Positions 1-10,200 of a stretch of 64,000 bases of DNA are shown in pieces (the first letter of the stretch is position 1; each line of letters opens with the position of its first letter). Where the stretch lies: the NCBI GenBank assembly GCA_002278855.1, contig NCGG01000001.1, positions 124,001 to 188,000 on the forward strand. Direction: 5' to 3'. Origin of the DNA: Sphingomonadales bacterium 28-55-16. Lineage in GTDB: Bacteria > Pseudomonadota > Alphaproteobacteria > Sphingomonadales > Sphingomonadaceae. Below the pieces are notes generated by a model, which ran no database searches, had not been told where the DNA came from, and saw only the letters and a program-made list of their open reading frames with translations. Both the position numbers and the translations under genes were made by a program.

Positions 1-24
1 GATAGTTGGTGGCAAAGGGCATCT

Positions 25-207
25 ATGTCAGGAACAGGAAATAGTCAGCCGCGGCTTGCCGGCGGTATCTTCATCGCTTTTGGGCTATTGATTGGTGTCG
101 TCTTAGGCGTCGTTTTTGATCAACCCTCCGCAGGGGCAGTGGCCGGCATGGCCGTTGGATCCGCCATTGCGATAGTTATCTGGATTATGGACAGCAAGCG
201 TCGCTGA
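25..207 (+). CDS. Small two-span membrane protein, unknown function
   Basis: This 60-residue protein has two hydrophobic stretches (about residues 11-31 and 35-54) separated by a short Asp/Gln/Pro turn, and a basic C-terminus (DSKRR), so an inner-membrane hairpin with both ends in the cytoplasm is likely. I do not recognise a named family. It ends 15 bases before the quinoprotein dehydrogenase gene on the same strand, so the two are probably co-transcribed. A membrane accessory role for the dehydrogenase is only a guess from position. The start ATG has a purine-rich stretch (GGCAAAGGG) upstream. Confidence 0.6.
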   Translation: MSGTGNSQPRLAGGIFIAFGLLIGVVLGVVFDQPSAGAVAGMAVGSAIAIVIWIMDSKRR

Positions 208-222
208 ATAAGGGCTAAATCT

Positions 223-1545
223 ATGTGGAAACACGTTCGCAATATCACGTTGATCTTCATTGCACTGGGGCTGATTGGTGCCTGGTATATCACACGCCCG
301 GACGTTGCGCAGTTGCCGTTGGAGGCCGTAACCGGTCCAACGCCACAGATTACCGCAGGCCGTGAACAGATTTTCCCAACGATCAAGGTTGCTGACGTAG
401 ACCGCTGGAAAGCGGGCGAAGCGCCAGTTGCAGCGCCCGGACTTGTTGTAGAACGTTTTGCTGAGGGGCTCGATCACCCGCGCAATCTTTACACACTGCC
501 CAATGGCGATATCTTGGTCGCCGAAACCAACTCACCCCCACGCAAAATGGGCGGCGTTGAAGGCTTTGTCATGAAGTGGCTGATGGGCAAAGCGGGGGCC
601 GATGTGCCCTCTGCCAATCGTATCACCTTATTGCGCGATGCCAATGGTGACGGCAAGGCGGAGCTGAAAACGCCGTTTCTTACTGGGCTTAATTCACCCT
701 TTGGCATGGTTCTGATAGGTGACAGATTTTTCGTTGCCAACACTGATGGATTGCTCGTCTTCCCCTATAAAACCGGCGATACGAAGATTACAGAAAAGGG
801 CAAAGAGCTCACCAAATTCAATGCGCTTGCGCCCAATAATCACTGGACGCGCAACCTTGCAGCATCGCCGGATGGCAAGAAAATCTATATCTCGGTTGGA
901 TCAAACAGCAATATCGGCGAGCATGGCATGGAAACGGAAAATGGCCGTGCCATGGTGTTCGAATATGACATCGCGAAAGACAAGAAAATCCCGTACGCGA
1001 TTGGTCTGCGCAACCCGGTCGGACTAGGCTGGGATAAAGCTGGCCGTTTATGGGCCGTTGTAAACGAACGGGATATGCTTGGGTCTGACCTTGTACCAGA
1101 CTATCTTGGCTTGGTAGAATTTGGCGCCGATTATGGCTGGCCGCAGCATTATTGGGGTGGTTTCACCGACCTGCGTGTAAAACCATTAAAGCCCGAAAAG
1201 CGGGAATATGAACGGCGCCCTGATTATGCCTTGGGTGTCCATACTGCCCCGCTTGGCCTTGCATTTGGCTATCAGGGCAAATTGGGTGCAGGGCTGACTG
1301 AAGGCGCGTTTGTCGCACGGCACGGCTCCTGGAACCGCAAACCGGTTTCTGGTTATGATGTCATCTTCGTTCCGTTTCCAAAAGGTGAGCCGGCCGGTAA
1401 ACCAGTCAATGTCTTGACGGGCTTCTTGGACAAGGACGGCAATGCACAGGGACGTCCGACGATGCTTGCTTTAGCGAAAGATGGCAATTTGTTGGTCAGC
1501 GATGATGTGGGTAACATCATCTGGCGGGTGCGGGCGAAAAACTAA
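223..1545 (+). CDS. Sorbosone dehydrogenase-like PQQ-dependent sugar dehydrogenase
   Basis: The 440-residue product has an N-terminal hydrophobic segment (about residues 6-23), so it is probably membrane-anchored or exported. The rest reads as a beta-propeller of the glucose/sorbosone dehydrogenase family: repeated short motifs such as LDHPRNLYTLPNGDILVAET, GLRNPVGLGWD, a YGWPQHYWGG block and a late HGSWNR motif. Known relatives oxidise aldoses or sorbosone in the periplasm with PQQ and pass electrons to the respiratory chain. No PQQ biosynthesis gene is present here, so cofactor and substrate are inferred. It follows a small membrane protein gene and is convergent with the DUF815 ATPase gene. 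Confidence 0.85.
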   Translation: MWKHVRNITLIFIALGLIGAWYITRPDVAQLPLEAVTGPTPQITAGREQIFPTIKVADVDRWKAGEAPVAAPGLVVERFAEGLDHPRNLYTLPNGDILVAETNSPPRKMGGVEGFVMKWLMGKAGADVPSANRITLLRDANGDGKAELKTPFLTGLNSPFGMVLIGDRFFVANTDGLLVFPYKTGDTKITEKGKELTKFNALAPNNHWTRNLAASPDGKKIYISVGSNSNIGEHGMETENGRAMVFEYDIAKDKKIPYAIGLRNPVGLGWDKAGRLWAVVNERDMLGSDLVPDYLGLVEFGADYGWPQHYWGGFTDLRVKPLKPEKREYERRPDYALGVHTAPLGLAFGYQGKLGAGLTEGAFVARHGSWNRKPVSGYDVIFVPFPKGEPAGKPVNVLTGFLDKDGNAQGRPTMLALAKDGNLLVSDDVGNIIWRVRAKN

Positions 1546-1551
1546 ACTTAG

Positions 1552-2367
1552 TTATATCTTTCGTCCTGCCCGGCCAGCCAGTTCAATGGTGTAGTGCCAT
1601 GCAATCCGGCCGGACCGTCCGCCGCGACCTTGGGCAAAGCCAAGCGCGTCTGCTTCATCCCAGTCCAAGTCAAAATGGCTGGCATAGCTTGCGACCATAT
1701 GCAGATAGGCGTCCTGATTGGGATATTGGAAGCCAAGCTTAAGGCCAAAGCGGTCGGCCAGCGCCAGACTGTCGTCAATCGCATCACGCGCGTTCATGGC
1801 GTCGGCCTGATCGCTGCCGTCGCGCGCAACCATGTTCCGGCGGTTCGATGTAACGCAAAGCCGGACATTGTTTGGACGCGCTTCTACCCCGCCCTCCAGC
1901 AATGACCGCAATAAGCGTGCGTTCTGATCATGCGCTTCAAACGAGATATCGTCGATGAACAAAAGATAGCGCCGCCCCGACGCGCCTAGCTCTTCGAACA
2001 AGGTCGGCAGGCTTGTCAGCTGGCTTGAAGCTGCTTCGACAAGGGCGATGAAGAATCCATCCGCCTGAAGCGCTGCGACAACCGATTTGACCAGTGCGGA
2101 TTTCCCCATGCCCCGCGCGCCCCATAGCAACACGTCATGCGCCGCCGCGCCGGATGCATGCCGTCGGCAATTCTCGAACAATTCCGCTTTTTGTCGGTCG
2201 ACACCGACGATTAAATCCAGCGGCAGTGGTTTGAAATCATGCACCGCTGCCAAGCCTGTCCCGTTCCAATGATAAGCAGGAAAGGACGACAGGTCTGTGG
2301 GCGGCGCGGGCGGAGGCGACAACCGCTCAAGCGCTTCAGCGATGCGTTTGAGCGTTTGTTCGTTCAA
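1552..2367 (-). CDS. DUF815-family AAA+ ATPase
   Basis: The 271-residue protein has a Walker A motif GARGMGKS at residues 83-90, a Walker B-like LLFIDD at 135-140, and a sensor-type TSNRRN segment, matching the DUF815 family of AAA+ ATP-binding proteins. Its cellular role is not established; relatives are often annotated simply as ATP-binding proteins. The start ATG overlaps the stop of the upstream acyl-CoA dehydrogenase gene by four bases (ATGA type), so translation is probably coupled. The physiological link between the two is not obvious from sequence. Confidence 0.85.
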   Translation of the reverse strand: MNEQTLKRIAEALERLSPPPAPPTDLSSFPAYHWNGTGLAAVHDFKPLPLDLIVGVDRQKAELFENCRRHASGAAAHDVLLWGARGMGKSALVKSVVAALQADGFFIALVEAASSQLTSLPTLFEELGASGRRYLLFIDDISFEAHDQNARLLRSLLEGGVEARPNNVRLCVTSNRRNMVARDGSDQADAMNARDAIDDSLALADRFGLKLGFQYPNQDAYLHMVASYASHFDLDWDEADALGFAQGRGGRSGRIAWHYTIELAGRAGRKI

Positions 2368-4100
2368 GCCGCCAGTTCCTCGGCATCAATCGCGTATAGC
2401 AGTTCCGCACCGACCATGGCGCTACCCTTAAAGGCCATTGCTTCGGGTACCATCACATCAAGATAATAACGGCAAGCGGCGACCTTGGCACGCAGGAATG
2501 CGCTTGTGTCGCCATCGGCGATTTCTGTCTGCGCGGCGCGGAGCTGCTTCAACATCAGCCAGCCCGATGTCGCAACGGCCATCATATTTGTGTAGGCGTA
2601 GCTGCCAGCCAAGCGGTCATCAATGTCCGCATTGAGCATATAGTCCGTGACCTCAGCAGTCGCCACGGCCAGCGCCGATAGACCCGCATGATCTGCGGCG
2701 TCTGCCGAGATTGCGGCCAGGTGATTGCGGATGACGTCGCCGCCTTGCATCGCCAGCTTTCGGCCGACAAGGTCCGCGGCTTGAATACCGTTCGTGCCTT
2801 CATAAATGGCCGCTATCCGGATATCGCGATAATATTGGGCTGCGCCTGTTTCCTCGACGAATCCCATGCCACCATGCACCTGAATGCCTAAAGAGGCGAT
2901 TTCGCTGCCCATGTCGGTGCCATAGGTTTTGGCAAGCGGCGTTAACAGGTCGACCATTTCTTGCGCACCGGCCGCACCCAATGTTGCGCGGTCAACATAG
3001 CCCGAGGCGAGATACAGCAAAGCCCGGATCGCCTGAGTGCCCGCTTTCATACGAAGCAACATACGGCGGACATCGGGATGTTCGACAATAGCGACGGGCT
3101 CGCGCGACGGGCCGCTGGCCTTGGCCGACTGAACGCGCTCACGGGCGAACCAGATTGCCTTTTGCGTGGCGGCTTCGGCAACCTGGACGCCCTGCAGGCC
3201 GACGTTCAACCGTGCGTTGTTCATCATCGTGAACATGGCGCGCATTCCACCGAATTCGGGACCGATCAATTCGCCAATACAGTCGCCTTCTTCGCCAAAG
3301 GCCAGGACGCACGTAGGCGATGCATTAATGCCCATCTTATGTTCGATGGATACCACTTTTATGTCATTCTGCGCGCCGATATTGCCGTCTTCATCGACCC
3401 GATATTTGGGCACGAGAAACAGCGAAATGCCTTTCGTCCCTGCGGGGCCATCGGGCGTGCGGGCCAGCACCAAATGGACGATATTCTCGGCCATGTCATG
3501 GTCACCAAAGCTGATGTAAATCTTGGTGCCTTTGATGTGATAGGTACCGTCACCGCGCGGCGTGGCGGTCGATTTTAGCGCGCCGACGTCGGAACCTGCC
3601 TGCGGTTCGGTCAGGTTCATTGTGCCGGAATATGCGCCCGTAGAAAGCTTAGGCAAAAACAGCGCTTTCTGCCGGTCCGTCCCATGGTGGTTGATCGCTT
3701 CAATCGCGCCGACCGAAAGAATTGGGCATAAGGCAAACGCCATGTTGGCCGCGCCCAGCGAATCCAATGCGACGGTAGCCATTGAAAATGGCAGACCTTG
3801 CCCGCCAAATTCTGCTGGTGCGTTAATCGAGCCCCAGCCATTTGCCACATAGGATTTATACGCGGCTACAAATCCGGCAGGCATAACGACTTTGCCATCG
3901 ATCAAACGTGCACCGACGGTGTCGCCAATGCGGTTTAACGGGGCAAATTCACCCTCCGCAAATGCGCCGATCCCGTCGACAATGGCGTGCACCATGTCGG
4001 GCGTCGCATCGGCAAAGCGGGCGTGTTGCGCCAAAGCATCGATACCGACGATATGCTTAAGGACGAAATTTTGTTCTGCGACGGGTGCTGAAAACGTCAT
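2364..4100 (-). CDS. Acyl-CoA dehydrogenase, long DmdC-like type
   Basis: This 578-residue flavoprotein belongs to the long acyl-CoA dehydrogenases that carry an extra C-terminal domain, like the methylmercaptopropionyl-CoA dehydrogenase DmdC and many fatty acyl-CoA dehydrogenases. Family motifs are visible: the FAD-binding MNLTEPQAGSDVG block and YEGTNGIQ, where Glu434 is the expected catalytic base that removes the alpha proton. The reaction would be alpha,beta-desaturation of an acyl-CoA with electrons passed to ETF. Chain-length preference cannot be told from sequence. It is the first gene of a two-gene unit with the DUF815 ATPase, and is divergent from the tsaC-like gene 51 bases away, so a shared promoter region is likely. 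Confidence 0.9.
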   Translation of the reverse strand: MTFSAPVAEQNFVLKHIVGIDALAQHARFADATPDMVHAIVDGIGAFAEGEFAPLNRIGDTVGARLIDGKVVMPAGFVAAYKSYVANGWGSINAPAEFGGQGLPFSMATVALDSLGAANMAFALCPILSVGAIEAINHHGTDRQKALFLPKLSTGAYSGTMNLTEPQAGSDVGALKSTATPRGDGTYHIKGTKIYISFGDHDMAENIVHLVLARTPDGPAGTKGISLFLVPKYRVDEDGNIGAQNDIKVVSIEHKMGINASPTCVLAFGEEGDCIGELIGPEFGGMRAMFTMMNNARLNVGLQGVQVAEAATQKAIWFARERVQSAKASGPSREPVAIVEHPDVRRMLLRMKAGTQAIRALLYLASGYVDRATLGAAGAQEMVDLLTPLAKTYGTDMGSEIASLGIQVHGGMGFVEETGAAQYYRDIRIAAIYEGTNGIQAADLVGRKLAMQGGDVIRNHLAAISADAADHAGLSALAVATAEVTDYMLNADIDDRLAGSYAYTNMMAVATSGWLMLKQLRAAQTEIADGDTSAFLRAKVAACRYYLDVMVPEAMAFKGSAMVGAELLYAIDAEELAA

Positions 4101-4151
4101 GACTGATAAAAAATCCTGTTAAAGCTGGTCTGCACCCGCCTATAGCCGCTT

Positions 4152-5111
4152 ATGATGTTTGGCTCAAATACCTTGGGGAATGGCTGGGTTGTGCCCGCAG
4201 ATGACGCTGCAATCACGGCTGCAACGCAGCTTTTGATGGCTGGACAGATTGTGGCGATTCCCACCGAGACCGTATATGGTCTCGCCGCCGATGCCAACAA
4301 TGCCGAGGCTGTTGCGCATATTTATGCGGCCAAGGGGCGTCCTGATTTTAACCCGTTGATTGTGCATGTACGCGACCAGAAAGCCGCAGAAAAGCTGGGT
4401 GTGTTTAACGCTACTGCGCAGGCACTGGCGGCGGCTTTCTGGCCGGGCCCATTGACGCTGGTGCTGCCTTTGCAACCAGACGCACCCATTGCATGCGCTG
4501 TCACCGCAGGACTGCCCACTATTGCCATCCGTTGCCCAGCACATCCCGTCATGCAGGCGTTGCTCCTAAAAAGCGGTTTAAGCCTCGCTGCGCCCTCTGC
4601 AAACCCGAGTGGGGCCATCAGCCCAACCCGCGCCGATCATGTCCTGAAAGGGCTTGGAGGGGCTGTGCCGATGATTTTAGACGGGGGTTCTTGCTCGGCT
4701 GGATTGGAGTCGACTATTGTTGCGGTGCGCGATGATGGCTGGCAGATTTTGAGACCAGGTCCGGTCACATCGGAAGACATTGAAAACGTGCTGGGTTGCG
4801 CGCCGCGCGCGGCTGCAAACGGGTCTATTGAGGCCCCGGGCCAAATGGCGAGCCATTATGCGCCGTCTAAGCCTGTTCGGCTAAACGTCATTGCACCAGC
4901 GGCGGATACCTATTTGATCGGCTTCGGCGCGATTGCAGGCGACGACAATTTGTCGGCAACAGGTGATCTGGCGCAGGCCGCAGCGCATTTGTTCGCGGCG
5001 CTGCATTTGGCGGATGCCAGCACCTCCACCGCCATTGCGGTTGCACCTATTCCGCATGAGGGCATCGGCATCGCCATAAATGACAGGCTTGCACGGGCCG
5101 CAGTCCGGTGA
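4152..5111 (+). CDS. tsaC: L-threonylcarbamoyladenylate synthase (Sua5/YrdC family)
   Basis: The 319-residue length is typical of the two-domain Sua5 form: a YrdC-type catalytic domain (about residues 20-210) and a C-terminal Sua5 domain. The signature PTETVYGLAADA near the N-terminus and PSANPSG later are characteristic. The enzyme makes threonylcarbamoyl-AMP from threonine, bicarbonate and ATP, the first step of t6A37 modification in tRNAs reading ANN codons, in the cytoplasm. The stop codon region contains the ribosome binding site of the next gene, an M48-type protease, so the two are probably co-transcribed. Confidence 0.92.
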   Translation: MMFGSNTLGNGWVVPADDAAITAATQLLMAGQIVAIPTETVYGLAADANNAEAVAHIYAAKGRPDFNPLIVHVRDQKAAEKLGVFNATAQALAAAFWPGPLTLVLPLQPDAPIACAVTAGLPTIAIRCPAHPVMQALLLKSGLSLAAPSANPSGAISPTRADHVLKGLGGAVPMILDGGSCSAGLESTIVAVRDDGWQILRPGPVTSEDIENVLGCAPRAAANGSIEAPGQMASHYAPSKPVRLNVIAPAADTYLIGFGAIAGDDNLSATGDLAQAAAHLFAALHLADASTSTAIAVAPIPHEGIGIAINDRLARAAVR

Positions 5112-5122
5112 AGGAGTTGCTG

Positions 5123-6079
5123 ATGCGCATCGTGTTGATGATCGCGCTGGCAACCACGCAGTCGACATTCGCAGCCGCCCCCGATGTTTTTGCTTACAAA
5201 GCCTTGGCGCGGGAAGATTTGCGACTGTCGACCATTGGGTACCGGCTTGCCGCTGCCAACACGCCCTTTTGCACGCGTAAGAGCCGCAACCCCGGATGGG
5301 TGCTGCACGACAAAGCGCAATATCCGGACGCTGATATGGCGCAGGCGGCGTTTGGCTTTCGCGCAGCTGTCGCCGTATCTGCTGTCATTCCGGGCGGAAC
5401 AGCCGAGGCATTAGGCATTAAGGCGGGCGATGGCCTGTCCGCGATCAATGGCATCGAGCTGTCCAAATTGCCGTTTGCGCAAAGGGACCTTGCCAGCGCG
5501 CGTTTGGAGAAAATTCAAACTATTTTTGGCGATGCACTGGGTTCGTCTGGCACCGCGGAAATTGCGTTGGTAACCTCCGAAGGCCAAAAGCGGATTACAC
5601 TCGCCCCACCCGCCATGTGCGCATCCCGATTTTGGTTGGATACAAAATCCGGCTTGGATGCCGGTGCCGACGGCATCTCCGTGCGCGTGACAGAAGGTTT
5701 GTTGGCGTTTACCGCCCATGACGACGGGCAATTGGCGGCTATTGTTGCGCATGAAATGGCGCATAATTTGCTTGGCCATCGGCAAAGAGTATCTGGCGGT
5801 GGAAAAGGCAGGGGCCAGATCTTGGCCACTGAGATTGAGGCGGACCGACTGTCGGTGTGGTTGATGGCCAACGCTGGCTACGACACCGCTGCGGCGTTAC
5901 GTTTTGCTGAGCGATATGGCCGTAAGACCGATTTAGGGATTTTTTCGGATGGAACACATTTGCGGTGGAAAAACCGGCAAAGGGTTATGCGACAAGAAAT
6001 CGCATTGATTGCACAGGCTGAAACGTCCAGCGGTCTGCGCGCGCCACCGTTGCTGACGGCTCTCGAAATTGTAAAATAG
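5123..6079 (+). CDS. Exported PDZ-containing M48-type metalloprotease
   Basis: The 318-residue product begins with a signal peptide (cleavage probably after TFAA, about residue 18). A PDZ-like segment follows (about residues 70-150, with VIPGGTAEALGIKAGDGL). The zinc motif HEMAH lies at residues 210-214, and a downstream EIEADRLSVW supplies the third zinc ligand expected for gluzincins such as the M48 family. A periplasmic proteolytic or quality-control role is likely. I chose the ATG at 5123 because AAGGAG sits six bases upstream; an in-frame GTG overlapping the previous stop is less convincing and would bury the signal peptide. Confidence 0.8.
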   Translation: MRIVLMIALATTQSTFAAAPDVFAYKALAREDLRLSTIGYRLAAANTPFCTRKSRNPGWVLHDKAQYPDADMAQAAFGFRAAVAVSAVIPGGTAEALGIKAGDGLSAINGIELSKLPFAQRDLASARLEKIQTIFGDALGSSGTAEIALVTSEGQKRITLAPPAMCASRFWLDTKSGLDAGADGISVRVTEGLLAFTAHDDGQLAAIVAHEMAHNLLGHRQRVSGGGKGRGQILATEIEADRLSVWLMANAGYDTAAALRFAERYGRKTDLGIFSDGTHLRWKNRQRVMRQEIALIAQAETSSGLRAPPLLTALEIVK

Positions 6080-6163
6080 GTTTCATATTAAAACGCTATT
6101 TCATCCTGAATAGAATTCCCGTATCGCACATATTGTATCAGTGCTTGGGAGGGCCGTGGGCCG

Positions 6164-7213
6164 ATGTCTTCAAAAATATTCGCAGGATTGTTGTTGGTTA
6201 TCCCGCTTGCGAGTTGTGGTGACAATGGCGCGAACCCTAAAATCGCTGCGCAAACCATTCACCCAGTCCAAGTCTTCACAGTAGAGAAACAAAGCCTCGA
6301 ACGTGAAATAAACGCTGTTGGTACCGTACGTTATCGTCGCGAAACGCCTTTGGGCTTCACGACATCGGGTAAAGTCGCACTTGTCCGTTTCGAAGAAGGC
6401 GATTTTGTAAAGCGCGGTGCGCTTCTGGCGGCGCTCGACACCACCAATGTTGGCGCGGATATGAGCGTTGCAACAGCCGAACGCGACCGGGTGCGTGCTG
6501 AATTTGAGCGCGTCCGTTCGCTCTATGCCGATGGTTGGGTTACGAAAGCCCGATTTGAAGCCGCAGACGCCGCCGTGAAAGGCGCAGATGCCCGCGTCCA
6601 ACAAGCCGGCTTTGCGCGTAATACCGCGCAGCTTTACGCCCCATCCAGCGGCGTTGTGCTGATGCGCAATGTTCAGGCAGGGCAAGTGATCGCAGCCGGT
6701 ATGCCGGCGCTGACGCTGGGTGAGGCGGACCAAGGCTTTGTTTTCCGCGTGCCCATTGTGGACCGCGACGCATCTAAGCTGCGCATTGGAATGGCCGCGA
6801 ATATCGTAATTGAATCGGTGGGCAAGGTGCCGATAACGGCTATGATTTCCGAAATTGACGGTCGCGCGAATGCTGCAACCGGCACTTTTACAGTTCAGTT
6901 TCGTTTGCCCAGCCAGCCAGCATTGCGATCAGGGCAAATCGGGACAGCTGCTATGAAGCTCCCAGCATCGGACAGCGGCGACCAAGTTCAAATTCCTGCA
7001 AGCGCGTTGTTCGGTGTCCGCACGGGTGAAGGTCTTGTCTATGTGGTTCGCGCCGACAACCGCGTTGAAACCCGCAATGTGGCTGTTGAACGGGTCACCG
7101 ATGGTTTTGTGCTTGTATCTGGAGGGTTAAAGTTTGGCGACCGGATCGTCACCTCCGGGCTGGAGAAATTACGTACAGGCTCGACCGTCCGCGTCCTCAT
7201 CGGGAAGCGCTAG
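6164..7213 (+). CDS. RND efflux periplasmic adaptor lipoprotein (MFP)
   Basis: The 349-residue protein starts with a lipoprotein signal peptide whose lipobox LASC places the modified cysteine at about residue 18. It then has the usual adaptor layout: a lipoyl/barrel-sandwich half (TSGKVALVRFEEGDFVKRGALL), a coiled-coil hairpin of about 60 residues, the second lipoyl half with AQLYAPSSGVVL, and beta-barrel and membrane-proximal domains. It would bridge the inner-membrane RND pump encoded three bases downstream to an outer-membrane channel. No such channel gene is adjacent, so a TolC-type protein encoded elsewhere is presumably shared. Confidence 0.92.
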   Translation: MSSKIFAGLLLVIPLASCGDNGANPKIAAQTIHPVQVFTVEKQSLEREINAVGTVRYRRETPLGFTTSGKVALVRFEEGDFVKRGALLAALDTTNVGADMSVATAERDRVRAEFERVRSLYADGWVTKARFEAADAAVKGADARVQQAGFARNTAQLYAPSSGVVLMRNVQAGQVIAAGMPALTLGEADQGFVFRVPIVDRDASKLRIGMAANIVIESVGKVPITAMISEIDGRANAATGTFTVQFRLPSQPALRSGQIGTAAMKLPASDSGDQVQIPASALFGVRTGEGLVYVVRADNRVETRNVAVERVTDGFVLVSGGLKFGDRIVTSGLEKLRTGSTVRVLIGKR

Positions 7214-7216
7214 AAC

Positions 7217-10200
7217 ATGCATATCGCGGAAGTCGCAATTCGCAGGTGGCAGTTAACGCTTGTCCTATTTGCACTGCTTTGTGCGCTGGGTTTTTCTGCG
7301 TTTCAACAAGTGCCGCGTGCAGTGGATCCGCATTTTACGATGCCTATCGTGTCGATTGTTGCATCGCAACCCGGCGCCGATTCAGCGGAAATTGAGCAAA
7401 CCATTACCAAGCCTATCGAAGAGCTGGTTCAAGGTTTGGAGGATGTGCAGCAGGTCGTATCCACAAGCAGTGATGGCAATGCCCTTATTCGCGTCGAGTT
7501 CGACTGGTCGGGGGATCCTGACCAATATTTCAACGACACCGTGCGCGAAGTCACCGCAATCCGCACGCAGCTTCCGGCGGACCTACAACGGCTGCAGTTC
7601 GAAAAAGTGCGCACCACCAATGCCTCCGTCCTCCAGATTGCCTTGTTAAGCGACACGGCAAGTTGGTACCGGATGGAAAAATATGCGCGTGATATCAGCG
7701 AAGCGTTGGGGCGCTATAAGGAAGTCCGGCAGGCGGATATTTATGGGCTCCCGCAACCGGAAATCAGTGTGTCCATCAACTCTGGCAGACTTGCAGAGTT
7801 GCGTTTGCCAACAAGCGTCGTGGTCGACGCGATTCGTGTCGGCGGTGCCGACGTTCCGGCGGGCGCGGTTACCAGTGGTGCGCGGCGATTCAACGTGGAA
7901 ACGGGTGGCGCCTTTCGCAACGTAGATACCATCCGCAATCTTCCGATCCGGACGAATGACGGTTCCATAATCCGCGTCGGCGACGTTGCTGATGTCACAT
8001 TGGGTGCCGCCGAACAACGTGTCAAAGTAAGCCACAATGGCCAACGTGCTGTGTTTATCACGGCGAACCAAAAACAAGGAACCGACGCGACAAAATTGCG
8101 GAACCGTTTGGTCGAGGAACTTGCGGTTCAGCAAAAGTTGCTCCCGCCCGATATCACAGCAATTGTTGAGTTCGACCAAAGCAAAGACATCACGAAGCGC
8201 CTTACGGAACTTGCGCGCGACTTTGGGATCGCATTGTTCCTGGTACTGATAACACTTTTGCCCTTGGGTTGGCGGGCATCAGTCATCGTTATGATATCGA
8301 TCCCGCTGTCGATTGCGTCGGGGCTGCTCGCAATATCGGCTTATGGTTTTAACCTCAGTCAGTTGGTGGTTGCGGGCTTCATTCTCACGCTGGGATTGCT
8401 GGTCGATGACTCGATCGTCGTCGTTGAAAATATCGCGCGGCATTTGCGTATGGGAAAAAGCCGCAGCGAAGCGGCGATTGACGGCACCAAAGAAATCACG
8501 ATGGCGGTTTTAGGGTCGACTGGCGTTTTGGTCTTTGCCTTTTTGCCTTTATTCTTCCTACCCGAGGGCGCGGGCAAGTTCATCCAAAGCTTCATTGGAA
8601 CGATCGTGGCGACGATCACTGCGTCGATGATTGTTTCGCTTACTATTGTCCCGTTTCTTGCCAGTCGCATATTGAGGGGCGATGAGCCGGAGGAAGGGAG
8701 CCCTCTGCTGCAATGGCTGATGCGGAATATTGACCGTTTCTACCACCCGATGCTCCATTGGGCGCTGGACCGGCCCCGCCGTTCCGTTTGGGGGGCGCTG
8801 GCGGGCACGTGCGCTGCATTTTTTCTCGTGCCGATTCTTGGCTTCAGCCTGTTTCCAAACGCCGACACACCCTATTTCCGCGTGACTGTAGAAGCAGAGC
8901 AAGGCGCGAGCATAAACGAAACTGGACGCATCGTGCGGCAGGTTTCCGCGATATTGAAAACCGAACAAGCGGTCAAAGTGCGGGCGGAAAATGTCGGCGC
9001 TTATAATCCACCAGTTTTCTACAATGTGTTTCAACGCGGCGAAAATCCCACCCATGGCGAAGTGCTTGCGATCATGGAAAATTGGGAGGGGTCCAAGTCA
9101 CGCGAAATGATAAAGCGGCTGCGCAAGCAGCTGGACGAGATACCGGGCGCGCGGGTCAAATTGATATTGTTCCAAAACGGTGCGCCAATCAACGCCCCCG
9201 TCGAATTTCGCGCTTATGGTCCTGATCAGGACGAGCTAAAGCGCCTTGCAGCGAAAATGGAACAGGTACTGCGTGAAACCCCCGGTACCAGAGACGTTAA
9301 CAATCCAGTGGCGTTCGACAAGGTAGACCTCGATGTGCGGGTGGATGAAGCGAAAGCTGCATTGCTCGATGTACCGGCTGGTGCGGCGCGCCGCGCAATT
9401 CGGCTTGCGCTGAGTGGGGAGCGTGCGGGCACCTATCGGGATTCCGAAGGCGATAGTTATCCCGTCGTCGTGCGCTTGCCGCTCGCGGAAACGCAACCCG
9501 TCTCTGCCCTTGAGTCCATTTACGTCACAAACCGAAGCGGACAGGCCATTCCGTTGGCCGAAATCTCCAATCCAACGTTGGAATCCACGCCTGCCGCCAT
9601 TTACCGTTTCAATCTTCAGCGTAACGTCAGCGTTAGTGCCCAAATATTGGATGGTGTTGTGGTATCGAAGGTCAATCTTGATGCCCAAAAACGGATGGAT
9701 CGCATTCCGCTCAAGCCGGGCTATTCGATAGCCGTCGGCGGAGAGGCCGAAAAAATCAATGACACCTTTGCCGGCTTCGGCCCGGTCGTAATGGTCGCTT
9801 TGTTTAGCATCTTTGCTATCCTTGTTGCCGAATTCGGTCGCTTTAAAGAGGCTTTGGTTGTCGCGGGTGTTATCCCCCTCGGCACATTCGGTGGGCTCAT
9901 CGCGCTTTTGGCAACGGGCAATAATCTCTCGTTTCTGGCCATCATCGGCTTTATCGCGCTGATCGGGATCGAAATTAAGAATTCAATTCTGCTGGTCGAT
10001 TTCACGAGCCAGCTGCGGCAGCGCGGCTATGCGTTGCGTGACGCTATCGAGAAAGCAGGCGAAGTGCGGTTCCTTCCCGTGCTGTTGACCTCAGTCACAG
10101 CAATTGGTGGCCTCATGCCGCTCGCTTTGTTTGGCGGCAGTCTCTACGGGCCGCTGGCAATTGTGTTGATCGGGGGGTTGATTTCTTCAACTTTGCTATC

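Noticed and set aside
2961..3578. 205-codon open frame on the plus strand
   Set aside because: Antisense to the acyl-CoA dehydrogenase gene; composition is that of a shadow frame.
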